58,670 nucleotides of DNA, taken from NCBI RefSeq assembly GCF_000690905.1, contig NZ_JMCL01000104.1:1-58670 (forward strand), written 5' to 3'. Positions 20,646 through 30,111 of this stretch are shown here, piece after piece. The position numbers and the translations under genes were made by a program. The stretch's first letter is position 1. The number at the start of each line of letters is the position of its first letter. The notes under the pieces were generated by a model that saw only the letters and a program-made list of their open reading frames with translations, was not told the DNA's origin and did no database searches. The stretch is from Pseudomonas sp. Ant30-3 (lineage in GTDB: Bacteria > Pseudomonadota > Gammaproteobacteria > Pseudomonadales > Pseudomonadaceae).

Positions 20646-22458
20646 AGATGTCCCGCGGGCGCAGCCTGATACTGCTCAGTGTCGTTGCTGTTCTACTGGC
20701 ATCGACCCTGCTTTTCTTGTACCTCAAATCAAACTCCAACCAGACATCCACCTACGCAGAGTCGCGAGACCTCATCGGCCGGATCAAACAGCTGAACGCG
20801 CATTGGGAGTTACAGATTCTCAAAGCCAGGGTCGCTACCGATCCCAATTACGATCTTCTGGTGATACCGCTGGCCGAGATGAGCGAGTTGTGGGAACGCT
20901 TCGACACCATGAAATCGAATCACGGCCGTAACGTCTCGCCAGTCTGGCGCGCCAGTCATGCGGGCTACAGCGATGCACTCGCGGAAAAAATCCGACTGGT
21001 CGAGCAGTTCAAATCCCACAATGCACTGCTGCGCAACTCACTGGCCTTTCTGCCGGCGGCTGAAGACGCTATTCAAGAGCAACTCGCTCAACTCGTCGAT
21101 GGCGACAAACTGCAACTGCAGAACTTCGCCACCGATACTTACGATCTGCTGCTCAGCAGCCTCGAGTTTGCCCAGGTCACTTCCGACGAAAAAGCCGCCG
21201 ACATTTTAGTCGGCCTGAACAAGCTGGCCGTGAACAAGCTGCGTCTGCCCGAGCAGTTTCACAGCCCCATCGAGATTCTCAGCAACCACATCGGGCTGAT
21301 CCTGCGCGAGCAGCCGGTGGTCAACGATCTGCTCCAACGTATTGAAGCGATTCCTGTGGCTGAACGCCTGGATGAGATCACCCACTTGCTGAATGCGGAT
21401 CAGCAGCAGGCTGATGCGGTCGACCAGCGCTACCACTTCCTCATGCTGTTATTTTCGGTGCTGCTGGTGCTGTTGCTGGTGTACCTGGCGATTCACCTGA
21501 TGCGCAGTTTCACGGTGATTCATCGGGTCAACAACGACCTGCAAACCGCCAATGACGAACTGGAGGTACGGGTCGAAGAACGCACGCGTGAACTCCAGGA
21601 CACACAAAGCGAACTGCTCGACACAGCGCGCCTGGCCGGCATGGCAGAGATCGCGACGAATGTGTTGCACAACGTCGGCAATGTACTCAACAGCGTGAAC
21701 ATCTCGGCGGATCAGGTCAGTCGCAAACTGCGCGGCAGCAAAGCCTTGGGGCTGGGTAAAGCCATGCAACTGATCAACGAACATCCAGATGATCTCGGCA
21801 CTTTCCTGACCCGACCCGCGACGAGAAAGGCAAGTTAGTGGTCAATTACCTCAATCAACTGGTCGATGCGATTGCTCAGGAGCAGCACGACATGGCTGAG
21901 GAGCTGGCGCAGTTGAGTAAAAGCGTCGATCACATCAAGGACATCGTTTCCACCCAGCAATCCTACGCTGGTGCCAACAGCCCGATGGAGCCGCTGAACA
22001 TCAGCGAATTGCTGGAAGATGCCCTGCGCATGAATGCCGGCGCGCTGACCCGGCATCAGGTCGTCGTGGTCAGAGATTACAGCGAAGTGCCGTCGGTCAT
22101 GGGCGACAAGCACCGCCTGCTGCTGATTTTGATTAACCTGATCAGCAACGCCAAATACGCGATGTCCGACCTCAAAAAGCGACCGCGCGAAATGACGCTG
22201 AGTGTCAGAATCATCGATGAGACGACCCTGCAGATCAGCGTCAAGGACGATGGCGAAGGCATCGCTGCGGAGAACATGACGCGCATTTTTGCCCACGGGT
22301 TCACGACCCGCAAAGAAGGCCATGGTTTCGGATTGCACAGCTGCGCCTTGGCCGCGATCGAGATGAATGGGCAACTCAGCGCCCACAGCGACGGACCGGG
22401 CAAGGGTGCCAGGTTTACCCTGCAAATTCCCCTGACGCCTGTGCCGCTTGAGGAGTGA
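20642..22458 (+). pseudogene. Sensor histidine kinase, split by a 5-bp tandem duplication
   Basis: The first frame (20642-21838, 398 residues) holds a membrane span near residue 10-28, a helical periplasmic domain, a second span near 260-280, a coiled coil and the phosphoacceptor region MAEIATNVLHNVGN. The second frame (21838-22458) holds the rest of the dimerisation helices and the ATPase domain: NLISNAKYAM, DDGEGI and HGFGLHSC. The frame breaks at 21809-21818, where ACCCG occurs twice in tandem; removing one copy restores a single 603-residue kinase reading TFLTRDEKGKLVVNYLNQ. As written the protein is interrupted, although a GTG at 21838 overlapping the TAG could allow re-initiation. The probable partner is the receiver-GGDEF-EAL protein upstream. 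Confidence 0.87.
21809..21818 (+). repeat. 5-bp tandem duplication (ACCCG x2) causing a frameshift
   Basis: ACCCGACCCG replaces an expected single ACCCG within the histidine kinase. The two kinase frames are offset by exactly the five extra bases: 1196 bases lie between the two start codons, and 1196 minus 5 is divisible by three. Confidence 0.85.
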
Positions 22459-22759
22459 CTGCGGATATCAAGTGGCTTCCTGAAAATCCATTTCCGGCGG
22501 TTGGCGCCGGAACCCACCGGTCCACTCCGCGAGCCATTGCGGATGTACAGCCTGACCCCGCCTGCGGGCCGTAATCGAGACATTCAGTAATAGCCGTTTT
22601 TTTGCAATTCTCTGCAATTCGCGCCACCCTGCGCGCCGCCTTGCACCTGTGGCGAGGGGGCTTGCCCCCGTTCGGCGGCGAAACCGTCGTACAACCTGCT
22701 TGCGCGATATGCCTGAACCAACGACTCATTACTCAATACCCGTTCACGAGACCGTAGCC
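22459..22759. other. Intergenic region before opgC
   Basis: This stretch of about 300 bases contains no gene I can support. Its right part carries a single REP-like unit at 22645-22690 (GTGGCGAGGGGGCTTGCCCCC core followed by TTCGGCGGCGAAACCG). The remainder shows no recognisable site. Confidence 0.5.
22645..22690. repeat. Single REP-like unit upstream of opgC
   Basis: GAGGGGGCTTGCCCCCGTTCGG forms a short hairpin and continues TTCGGCGGCGAAACC. It resembles one arm of the REP doublets elsewhere, but no inverted partner is present. It lies at the in-frame GTG that would otherwise extend opgC upstream, arguing against that start. Confidence 0.6.
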
Positions 22760-23884
22760 ATGACGTCTGAACGCGATCACCGAATCGACTTTTTTCGAGG
22801 CCTGGCGCTGATCTTCATTTTCTGGGATCACGTGCCGCAAAACCCGCTGGGGCAAATTACCCCGCGCAATTTCGGCTTCAGCGATGCCGCCGAGATCTTC
22901 GTATTTCTCGCCGGTTATGCAGCCGTTCTGGCGTACGGAAAAATCCTTCAGCGCGACGGTTATCTGATCGCCTGCGTGAAAATTCTACGCCGTGCCTGGG
23001 TGCTCTATGTAGTACACATTTTCCTGTTGGCGATGCTGATGGGCATTGTGTTCTTCGCCAACAGCCACGTGGAGACCCGCGACCTGGTCGAGGAGATGGG
23101 GCTGCAACACTTCATCAGCAATCCTCAACAGGCGCTGACGGACGAGTTGCTGCTGCGCTTTAAACCGAACCTGATGGACCCGCTGCCGCTGTATATCGTG
23201 CTGCTGGCGGGCCTGCCGCTGGTGTTGCCGTTGATGATGCGTAGCGCTTGGGCGGTCGTTGGGGCATCGCTGACGGTGTATTTGCTCGCGCCTGCGTTCG
23301 GCTGGAACCTTGCGGCGATCAAGGACGGCGTCTGGTACTTCAACCCGGTGACGTGGCAGTTGCTGTTTGTGCTGGGCGGATTTGCGGCGATTCAGGGGCA
23401 GCGCCCACGCGTGCCGGAGACGCGGCCCGTGTGGCGTCAGCCGCTGTTTAGGGTGGCGGCACTGTACGCGTTGGTGACCGGGATCATTACGCTGCTGTGG
23501 CGCTGGCCGGACGTTCACGACGCGTTGATGCCAGCAAGTCTGAGTAGTGTGTTGTACCCGATCAGCAAGACCGATCTGTCACCGGTGCGGTTGCTGCACT
23601 TTTTAGCCATCGCTTATGTCACTGCAAAGCTGTTGCCGAACGGGGGCTGGACGCAGAACTGGGCGGCACAGCAGAGTTGTCGAATGGGGCGCTACTCGCT
23701 AGAGATTTTTTGCCTGGGTGTGCTGTTGGCGCCGTTGGCGGATATGGTCAATGCGATGGCTGACGATGCTGTCGTCATGCAAATCACGACGGCGTTTTTG
23801 GGGGTCGGGTTGATGGCGTTGCTCGGGGCGTGGCTGGATTTCACCAAGCGTCTGAATCGCCCGCTTACCGCCATTCCGGCGTAA
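22760..23884 (+). CDS. opgC: OpgC-type membrane acyltransferase (periplasmic glucan succinylation)
   Basis: The 374-residue inner-membrane protein has about ten hydrophobic spans and the OpgC signature RIDFFRGLALIFIFWDHVPQNPL at its start, followed by FGFSDAAEIFVFLAGY. OpgC proteins transfer succinyl groups to osmoregulated periplasmic glucans. I chose ATG 22760 because homology begins at MTSERDHRIDFF; ATG 22709 in the same frame is an alternative adding 17 residues. It stands alone, away from any opgGH pair in this window. Confidence 0.85.
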   Translation: MTSERDHRIDFFRGLALIFIFWDHVPQNPLGQITPRNFGFSDAAEIFVFLAGYAAVLAYGKILQRDGYLIACVKILRRAWVLYVVHIFLLAMLMGIVFFANSHVETRDLVEEMGLQHFISNPQQALTDELLLRFKPNLMDPLPLYIVLLAGLPLVLPLMMRSAWAVVGASLTVYLLAPAFGWNLAAIKDGVWYFNPVTWQLLFVLGGFAAIQGQRPRVPETRPVWRQPLFRVAALYALVTGIITLLWRWPDVHDALMPASLSSVLYPISKTDLSPVRLLHFLAIAYVTAKLLPNGGWTQNWAAQQSCRMGRYSLEIFCLGVLLAPLADMVNAMADDAVVMQITTAFLGVGLMALLGAWLDFTKRLNRPLTAIPA

Positions 23885-23943
23885 ATAGGGCAGATATTGG
23901 GTCCGTTCCTCCTCACGCAGCCTCGGCGCACTGTGGCTTTGAG

Positions 23944-24078
23944 GATCGTTCCTACGCTCCGCGTGGGAATGCCGCCAGGGACGCTCAGCGTTCCAGAATG
24001 GACGCAAAACTGCAGCCATGCATGAGTGTGACGCAGAGCGTCACGGGATGCATTCCCACGCGGAGCATGGGAACGATC
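23944..24078. repeat. 135-bp palindromic intergenic element, copy 1
   Basis: The ends GATCGTTCCTACGCTCCGCG and its inverted counterpart ending GGGAACGATC flank internal hairpins, including GACGCAGAGCGTCACGGGATG. An almost identical copy lies at 31260-31393. It has no coding capacity and sits between opgC and the convergent flavin oxidoreductase gene. Confidence 0.85.
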
Positions 24079-24106
24079 GGTGAGCGGCGATCGACACCAA
24101 GCCCCA

Positions 24107-24139
24107 CAAAAAAAGCCCCAGTCACCAAAAACCAGGGCT
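24107..24139 (-). terminator. Probable terminator of the flavin oxidoreductase gene
   Basis: On the minus strand AGCCC pairs with GGGCT over a 16-base loop and is followed by a run of seven Ts (the plus strand shows AAAAAAAGCCCC). It lies about 20 bases after the stop codon. Confidence 0.55.
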
Positions 24140-24159
24140 CACCTCAGAACCAGCTCAAC

Positions 24160-25266
24160 TCAATCCCGCAAATCCGACTCATGAATCGGCTGATCCCGAT
24201 GCGTCGCCCGCTGATACTGCGCTGGCCAGATTGCCTTGCGGCCACCCAGATCATCATCCGCATGCAACGCCCAATACGGATCCCGCAGCAACTCCCGCGC
24301 CAGGAAAATAATGTCCGCCTGACAGGTTCGCAAAATATGCTCAGCCTGCGCCGGCTCGGTAATCATCCCCACCGTGCCGGTGGCCATGCCCGATTCTTTG
24401 CGCACGCGCTCGGCAAACCGCGTCTGATAACCCGGCCCCGTAGGAATCTCCGCGTTGGCCGCAGTGCCGCCTGAAGAAACGTCGATCAGGTCCACGCCCA
24501 AATCCTTGAGCCGTCGCGCGAGTTCAACGGTTTCATCCGGATTCCAACCATCCTCTACCCAATCGGTAGCCGACACCCGCACGAACAGCGGCAACTCCTC
24601 AGGCCATACCGCACGCACCGCTTCGGTCACCTGCAGCACCAGACGAATACGATTTTCAAACGATCCGCCATACTGATCGCGTCGCTGATTGCTCAGCGGT
24701 GAAAGAAATTGATGCAGCAGATAACCATGCGCCGCATGAATTTCCACCACTTTGAAACCCGCCGTCAGTGCCCTCTTCGCCGAGTCGACAAAAGCCTGGA
24801 TAACCTCGGCAATCGCGCCCTCGTCGAGTGGCTTGGGCTGAGTGTGTTGCGGGTCGAAGGCAATCGGCGAAGGGCCGACCGGGGTCCAGCCGCCGTCGTC
24901 CGGTTTGACGCTGCCATGCTTGCCCAGCCATGGCCGAAAAGTGCTGGCCTTACGCCCGGCGTGCGCCAGTTGAATACCAGCCACAGCCCCTTGAGCCGCG
25001 ATGAAGCGAGTGATGCGTTGCAGGGGTTCGATCTGTTCGTCGTTCCACAGGCCGAGGTCCTCGGCCGTGATACGGCCGTCGGCAGTGATCGCCGTGGCTT
25101 CGGTGAAAATGAGCCCGGCGCCGCCGACAGCGCGACTGCCGAGGTGGACCAGGTGCCAGTCATTGGCCAGACCATCAACGCTCGAGTACTGGCACATGGG
25201 CGAGACCGCGATGCGGTTGAGCAGGGTCAATTGGCGAAGTGTGTAGGGTTCAAGCAGCAGACTCAT
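24160..25266 (-). CDS. Old Yellow Enzyme family NAD(P)H:flavin oxidoreductase (YqjM/XenA-like)
   Basis: The 368-residue FMN enzyme belongs to the thermophilic-like OYE class. Cys25 lies in the SPMCQYSS motif that tunes the flavin, IQLAHAGRKAS occurs near residue 100, and HAAHGYLLHQFLSP near residue 178 supplies the paired substrate-binding histidines. The GGSFENRIRL and FVRVSATDWVEDG segments complete the barrel. Family members reduce activated C=C bonds and nitro compounds using NAD(P)H. The physiological substrate is unknown. It is a single gene with its own terminator. Confidence 0.9.
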   Translation of the reverse strand: MSLLLEPYTLRQLTLLNRIAVSPMCQYSSVDGLANDWHLVHLGSRAVGGAGLIFTEATAITADGRITAEDLGLWNDEQIEPLQRITRFIAAQGAVAGIQLAHAGRKASTFRPWLGKHGSVKPDDGGWTPVGPSPIAFDPQHTQPKPLDEGAIAEVIQAFVDSAKRALTAGFKVVEIHAAHGYLLHQFLSPLSNQRRDQYGGSFENRIRLVLQVTEAVRAVWPEELPLFVRVSATDWVEDGWNPDETVELARRLKDLGVDLIDVSSGGTAANAEIPTGPGYQTRFAERVRKESGMATGTVGMITEPAQAEHILRTCQADIIFLARELLRDPYWALHADDDLGGRKAIWPAQYQRATHRDQPIHESDLRD

Positions 25267-25466
25267 GGGGCACCTCTCAAATCAGTGGGCAGGCTCCAGG
25301 GTTCTGTTTGAAAAGTCGACGAGTGACAGAAAAGAAGGCACAGCACCCGCCCCCGCGGGCAAAAAATTCGACAAGACGTCACAAGGATTTCAAGCAGTGC
25401 TTAGAGCCTAGTCGACATCGCGGGATGAGCGAGGGTTCATAGCGATTCGGTGTGAGGGAAGATCGC

Positions 25467-25544
25467 TTTCGCGGGCAAGCCCGCTCCCACAGTGGATCTC
25501 CGTTGAGCACAAAACCAATGTGGGAGCGGGCTTGCTCGCGAAGG
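25467..25544. repeat. REP doublet downstream of recJ
   Basis: Inverted arms CTTTCGCGGGCAAGCCCGCT (25467-25491) and its complement (25519-25544, ending GCTTGCTCGCGAAGG) lie directly after the recJ stop codon at 25547, reading on the minus strand. It belongs to the GCTCGCGA-type family. Confidence 0.88.
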
Positions 25545-25546
25545 GG

Positions 25547-27256
25547 TCAACGCGGTTCGATATGGGCAATCATCAACTGCACGGTTTCATTCCCGCGAAA
25601 TTCGTTGAGGTCCAGCTTGTACGCCAACTCCACCCATTTGATGGTCGGATTCGGCCACACCTCGCGGTCAATGCCAAACGCGATCCCGTCCAGCTTCACC
25701 GCACCGCATTCGCTTTTGAGCACCACTTTCAAATGTCGCTCGCCGACCACTCGCTGCTCGACCAACTGAAACACGCCATGAAACAGCGGCTCCGGAAAAT
25801 GCTGGCCCCAAGGCCCGGCATGCCGCAGCGCGCGGGCCAATTCCAGATGGAATTCCTCCACGGCCAGCGTGCCGTCCGAGAGCATTCTTCCGGTCAGGTC
25901 TTCCTCGCGCAATTGCCGGCGCACTTCTGCATCGAAGGCTTCAGCGAACAACGGAAAATTCGCTTGCGGCAAAGTCAGACCGGCTGCCATGGCGTGGCCG
26001 CCGTATTTGCTGATGAGGTTGGGATGCTGTGCCGCCACCACGCTCAGGGCGTCGCGGATATGGAAGCCCTGAACCGATCGTCCCGAGCCTTTGAGCAGGC
26101 CGTCTCCCGCATCAGCGAAGGCAAATGTCGGACGGAAATAGCGCTCTTTCATACGCGACGCGAGGATTCCGATGACGCCTTGGTGCCACTCCGGATCGAA
26201 CAGGCACAAACCGAACGGCATCGAATCCACCGGCAAATCCTTGAGCTGAGCCAGCGCTTCGCGTTGCATGCCCTGCTCGATGGATTTGCGATCCTGATTC
26301 ATGCCGTCAAGTTGCACCGCCATTTCCCGCGCCAGCGCTGCACTGTCGGTCAGCAGGCATTCGATGCCCAGGCTCATGTCATCCAGCCTGCCCGCCGCAT
26401 TCAGGCGCGGGCCGACAATGAAGCCCAGGTCGGTGGAGGTAATGCGCGCGTGATCACGCTTGGCCACTTCGAGGATCGCCTTGATGCCCGGCCGAGCACG
26501 CCCTGCGCGAATCCGCTCCAGTCCCTGATGCACCAGAATGCGGTTGTTGGCGTCCAGTGGCACCACGTCGGCGACGCTGCCCAATGCCACGAGATCGAGC
26601 AACTCACCGATGTTCGGCTGCGGCGTGTTGTCGTACCAACCGAAACTGCGCAACCGTGCACGCAAGGCCATCAGTACATAAAAAATCACCCCGACGCCGG
26701 CCAGCGCCTTGCTCGGAAATTCACAGCCTGGCTGATTCGGATTGACGATGGCGTCGGCCAATGGCAACTCGTCGCCTGGCAAATGGTGATCGGTAACCAG
26801 CACTTGCAGGCCAGCCAGTTTCGCGGCGGCCACGCCTTCGACACTGGAGATGCCGTTGTCCACCGTGATCAGCAGCTGTGGCGTTCGCGTCAGCGCCACT
26901 TCGACGATTTCCGGGGTCAGACCGTAGCCATACTCGAAACGGTTCGGCACCAGATAATCGACATGAGCTGCGCCCAGCAACCGCAAGCCCAGTACGCCAA
27001 CGGTACTGGCCGTGGCACCGTCCGCGTCAAAGTCGCCGACGATCAGAATCCGCTGGCGCTGCTCCAGCGCCGTCACCAACAAATCCACTGCGGCATCGAT
27101 GCCTTTGAGTCGCTGAAACGGGATCAACCGCGCCAGGCTCTTGTCCAGTTCGGCTTCAGACTGCACGCCTCGCGCCGCATATAAACGGGTCAAAAGCGGT
27201 GGCAGATCACCAAGGAATGGCAGGGTGTCGGGCAACAGGCGAGGTTCGATGCGCAT
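25547..27256 (-). CDS. recJ: Single-stranded-DNA-specific exonuclease RecJ
   Basis: RecJ degrades single-stranded DNA 5' to 3' in recombination and mismatch repair. The 569-residue protein has the DHH-family motifs: GDFDADGATAS (motif I, about residue 75), the DHH motif VTDHHLPG (about 155), and a DHHA1 domain containing GHAMAAGLTL near residue 410, followed by an OB-like C-terminus. Start and length agree with other pseudomonads. A long plus-strand open frame across most of the gene is antisense shadow. A REP doublet lies directly after the stop. Confidence 0.96.
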   Translation of the reverse strand: MRIEPRLLPDTLPFLGDLPPLLTRLYAARGVQSEAELDKSLARLIPFQRLKGIDAAVDLLVTALEQRQRILIVGDFDADGATASTVGVLGLRLLGAAHVDYLVPNRFEYGYGLTPEIVEVALTRTPQLLITVDNGISSVEGVAAAKLAGLQVLVTDHHLPGDELPLADAIVNPNQPGCEFPSKALAGVGVIFYVLMALRARLRSFGWYDNTPQPNIGELLDLVALGSVADVVPLDANNRILVHQGLERIRAGRARPGIKAILEVAKRDHARITSTDLGFIVGPRLNAAGRLDDMSLGIECLLTDSAALAREMAVQLDGMNQDRKSIEQGMQREALAQLKDLPVDSMPFGLCLFDPEWHQGVIGILASRMKERYFRPTFAFADAGDGLLKGSGRSVQGFHIRDALSVVAAQHPNLISKYGGHAMAAGLTLPQANFPLFAEAFDAEVRRQLREEDLTGRMLSDGTLAVEEFHLELARALRHAGPWGQHFPEPLFHGVFQLVEQRVVGERHLKVVLKSECGAVKLDGIAFGIDREVWPNPTIKWVELAYKLDLNEFRGNETVQLMIAHIEPR

Positions 27257-27313
27257 GGGGTGACAGGTGCTTCTCTTCTAGACGTAGGATAAAACCGGAT
27301 GAAGCGACGGAAA

Positions 27314-27856
27314 TCAGCCGCGTTCGCCGCTCAGCCACTGCAACTGGACTTCGTGTTGACCGCGGTCGTCGGTGACGAAAATCGTCCCTTCGCTGATCAT
27401 CACATCCCACTTGATAACGCGTGGCATGTCTTTGGCCAGGGTTTCGAGGATTTCCTGAGGCACGGCCGCAATGTGCACATTCTTCAGGTTCTTGATCGCC
27501 GGGATCACTTTGGTTTCCCAGACGCGCAGGCTGCCGTAGGCCAGCAGACTGGTGCGTTCGGTGCGCCGCGAGCACCAGGTCAGACGGTCGGCGTCAGGCT
27601 GGCCGACTTCGATCCAATGCAAAACGCGATCGTCCAGGCTCTTTTCCCACAGGGCAGGCTCGTCCACGTCTGACAGACCGCGGCCAAACGACAGCTGCTC
27701 GTTGTACCAGAAGGCGTAGGCCAGCAGCCGAACGGTCATGCGTTCTTCGGTTTCCGAAGGGTGACGGGCGATGGTCTGCTTCACGCTCTCGTAGACGCTG
27801 CGATCGAGGTCGGTAAGGTTCAGTTCGAACTTGTAAGTGGTGGACGGCTGGGCCAT
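27314..27856 (-). CDS. yaeQ: YaeQ family protein
   Basis: The 180-residue product starting MAQPSTTYKFELNLTDLDR matches the YaeQ family, with the conserved AYAFWYNEQLSFGRGLSD segment, WIEVGQPDADRL and VQLQWLSG near the C-terminus. The family adopts a nuclease-like PD-(D/E)XK fold, but its function is not established. I chose ATG 27856 because homology begins there; the longer start at 27889 is poorly supported. It lies just upstream of recJ on the same strand, with 57 bases between. Confidence 0.88.
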   Translation of the reverse strand: MAQPSTTYKFELNLTDLDRSVYESVKQTIARHPSETEERMTVRLLAYAFWYNEQLSFGRGLSDVDEPALWEKSLDDRVLHWIEVGQPDADRLTWCSRRTERTSLLAYGSLRVWETKVIPAIKNLKNVHIAAVPQEILETLAKDMPRVIKWDVMISEGTIFVTDDRGQHEVQLQWLSGERG

Positions 27857-28002
27857 GAACGGGCTTCTTGATACGTGGAAAGGCGGCAAGTCTAACCGAT
27901 GCAGCGGGCAATCATCGAATAGAAGGCGATCAACCCCGAGCGACTGACGACGGGCTGTGCTAAAACCCTCTACCAGTCAACCATTGTCCTACAGGAGCCA
28001 GC

Positions 28003-29202
28003 ATGCCGTTCACCGCCAAACCGCTCTCAGGCCTGAAAGTCATCGAATTGGGAACCTTGATCGCCGGGCCCTTTGCCTCGCGCATTTGCGGCGAGTTCGG
28101 GGCCGACGTGATCAAGGTCGAGTCGCCCGACGGCGGTGATCCGTTGCGTAAATGGCGCAAGCTGTATGAAGGCACGTCCTTGTGGTGGTTCGTCCAGGCG
28201 CGCAACAAGAAGTCTCTGACGCTGAACCTGAAACACCCGGAGGGTTTGGCGATTCTCAAGAAACTGCTCAGTGAAGCCGACATTCTGATCGAGAATTTTC
28301 GCCCCGGCGTATTGGAGAAACTCGGCTTGGGCTGGGACGTTCTGCACGCCCTCAACCCGAAGCTGGTGATGGTGCGACTTTCGGGTTTCGGTCAGACCGG
28401 CCCGATGAAAGACCAGCCAGGATTTGGCGCGGTCGGCGAATCCATGGGCGGCTTGCGCTACATCACCGGGTTCGAAGACCGCCCGCCGGTGCGCACCGGG
28501 ATTTCCATCGGCGATTCGATCGCCGCGCTGTGGGGTGTGATTGGCGCGCTGATGGCGTTGCGTCATCGCGAAGTCAACGGCGGTCTCGGCCAAGTGGTCG
28601 ACGTGGCATTGTATGAAGCGATCTTTGCGATGATGGAAAGCATGGTCCCGGAGTTCGACGTGTTCGGCTTCATCCGCGAAAGAACCGGCAACATCATGCC
28701 CGGCATCACGCCCTCTTCGATTCACACCAGCGCGGACGGCAAACACGTGCAGATCGGCGCCAATGGCGATGCGATCTTCAAACGTTTCATGCTGATCATC
28801 GGCCGCGAAGACCTCGCCAACGATCCCCTGTTGACCAGTAACGACGGCCGTGACAGCCGGCGCGACGAGCTCTATGGCGTGATTGATCGCTGGGCTAATT
28901 CGTTGCCGCTGGACACCATCATCGAGCAACTGAATCAGGCCGATGTACCGGCCAGCCGTATCTTCAGTGCCGAAGACATGTTCAGTGATCCGCAGTACCT
29001 GGCGCGGGAAATGTTCCTTAAGGCAAAACTGCCGGATGGCAAAGATTTCAAGATGCCGGGCATCGTGCCGAAACTGTCTGAGACACCCGGCAGTTCGGAA
29101 TGGGTCGGACCGCAGTTGGGCGAACATAATGCGCAGGTACTCAACGACCTTGGCTACGACTTGCAACAGATCGCGAAGCTTCGTACAGACGGAGCCATTT
29201 AA
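28003..29202 (+). CDS. CaiB/BaiF family (type III) CoA-transferase
   Basis: The 399-residue protein transfers CoA between carboxylic acids through an aspartyl-CoA thioester. The catalytic Asp lies in VVDVALYEA (about residue 202). Other family features are the N-terminal LKVIELGTLIAGPFASRICGEFGADVIKVE fold (residues about 11-40, described by position), KSLTLNLK and LIENFRPGVLEKLGLGW. AGGAG lies correctly upstream of the ATG. The acids used cannot be told from context, since neighbours are unrelated. Confidence 0.92.
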   Translation: MPFTAKPLSGLKVIELGTLIAGPFASRICGEFGADVIKVESPDGGDPLRKWRKLYEGTSLWWFVQARNKKSLTLNLKHPEGLAILKKLLSEADILIENFRPGVLEKLGLGWDVLHALNPKLVMVRLSGFGQTGPMKDQPGFGAVGESMGGLRYITGFEDRPPVRTGISIGDSIAALWGVIGALMALRHREVNGGLGQVVDVALYEAIFAMMESMVPEFDVFGFIRERTGNIMPGITPSSIHTSADGKHVQIGANGDAIFKRFMLIIGREDLANDPLLTSNDGRDSRRDELYGVIDRWANSLPLDTIIEQLNQADVPASRIFSAEDMFSDPQYLAREMFLKAKLPDGKDFKMPGIVPKLSETPGSSEWVGPQLGEHNAQVLNDLGYDLQQIAKLRTDGAI

Positions 29203-29227
29203 GCTGAGACGCCTGTTTGCCTGCGCG

Positions 29228-30100
29228 ATGCTCGGCCATCGTGCGCTCGCGGTTTTGCTGCTGCTCGCCACGCCGACTTCGTCAGCGTTCGCGCAACCAA
29301 AGCAAACGCTCGTCTGGCTACTGCGCGATCTGCCGCCGCTGATGATTTTCGAAGGGCCGGAAAAGAGTCGCGGCGTCATCGATCAGTTGTTGCCGTTGCT
29401 GATCGCGCGGATGCCGCAATACCAACACATCCTGATGCGGGTAAATCGCGCGCGCGGTTTGCAAATACTTCAGGAGCAGACACTCGTCTGCGATGCGGCG
29501 CTGAACCGAAGCGAGGTCCGCGAACAGTGGATTGTTTTCACCGCCCCGGTTTTCCGAGCAATGAGTAACGTGCTGGCGGTGCGGCGCTCCGATCAGGAAT
29601 TCCTCAAACCCTTCATCAAGGAAGGCGAAGTTGACCTCGGGGCGTTACTGGCCAACGGTGACGAGAAGCTCGGCGTCATTGCCGAGCGCAATTATGGCGA
29701 CCATCTCGATGCCGTGATCCAACATGCGCCGGCCTCTTCGCTGACCCTGCATTACGGAAATGATGCCCTTGGCAGTCTGTTGCAGATGCAGCGCCTGGGA
29801 CGTTTGCGAATGCTCTTGGGCTACCGCCCGGAGATCCGCTACCAGGCCAGGCATCAGGGCATCGCCGAAGACGAACTGCAGTTTTTTCCGATTCGCGACA
29901 CGGGCAAGTACCTCTCCGGCTACATCGGCTGCAGCGCCACAACACAGGGTCGACAGGTGATCCGGGAGATCGATCAACTGCTGCGCACCCTCCCTCGCGC
30001 AGCCGTGAGCCAGGCGTACGCCGCCTGGCTCGACCCTGAGAGTCGGCATGATTATCTGGAAGCCAGCAGGTTGTTCTTTATCGAGCACGACGCTTGGTGA
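29228..30100 (+). CDS. TIGR02285-like periplasmic solute-binding-type protein
   Basis: From the ATG at 29228 the 290-residue product begins with a signal peptide (HRALAVLLLLATPTSSAFAQ). The rest is a type 2 periplasmic-binding fold of the kind often grouped as TIGR02285, with WLLRDLPPLMIFEGPEKSRG at the start and FPIRDTGKYLSGYIGCSA late. Such proteins have no proven ligand. No permease or kinase partner is adjacent. The same frame is open further upstream through the end of the CoA-transferase gene, but that part is shadow. A CTG or TTG start a few codons earlier cannot be excluded. Confidence 0.75.
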   Translation: MLGHRALAVLLLLATPTSSAFAQPKQTLVWLLRDLPPLMIFEGPEKSRGVIDQLLPLLIARMPQYQHILMRVNRARGLQILQEQTLVCDAALNRSEVREQWIVFTAPVFRAMSNVLAVRRSDQEFLKPFIKEGEVDLGALLANGDEKLGVIAERNYGDHLDAVIQHAPASSLTLHYGNDALGSLLQMQRLGRLRMLLGYRPEIRYQARHQGIAEDELQFFPIRDTGKYLSGYIGCSATTQGRQVIREIDQLLRTLPRAAVSQAYAAWLDPESRHDYLEASRLFFIEHDAW

Positions 30101-30111
30101 CAAATCGCAGG

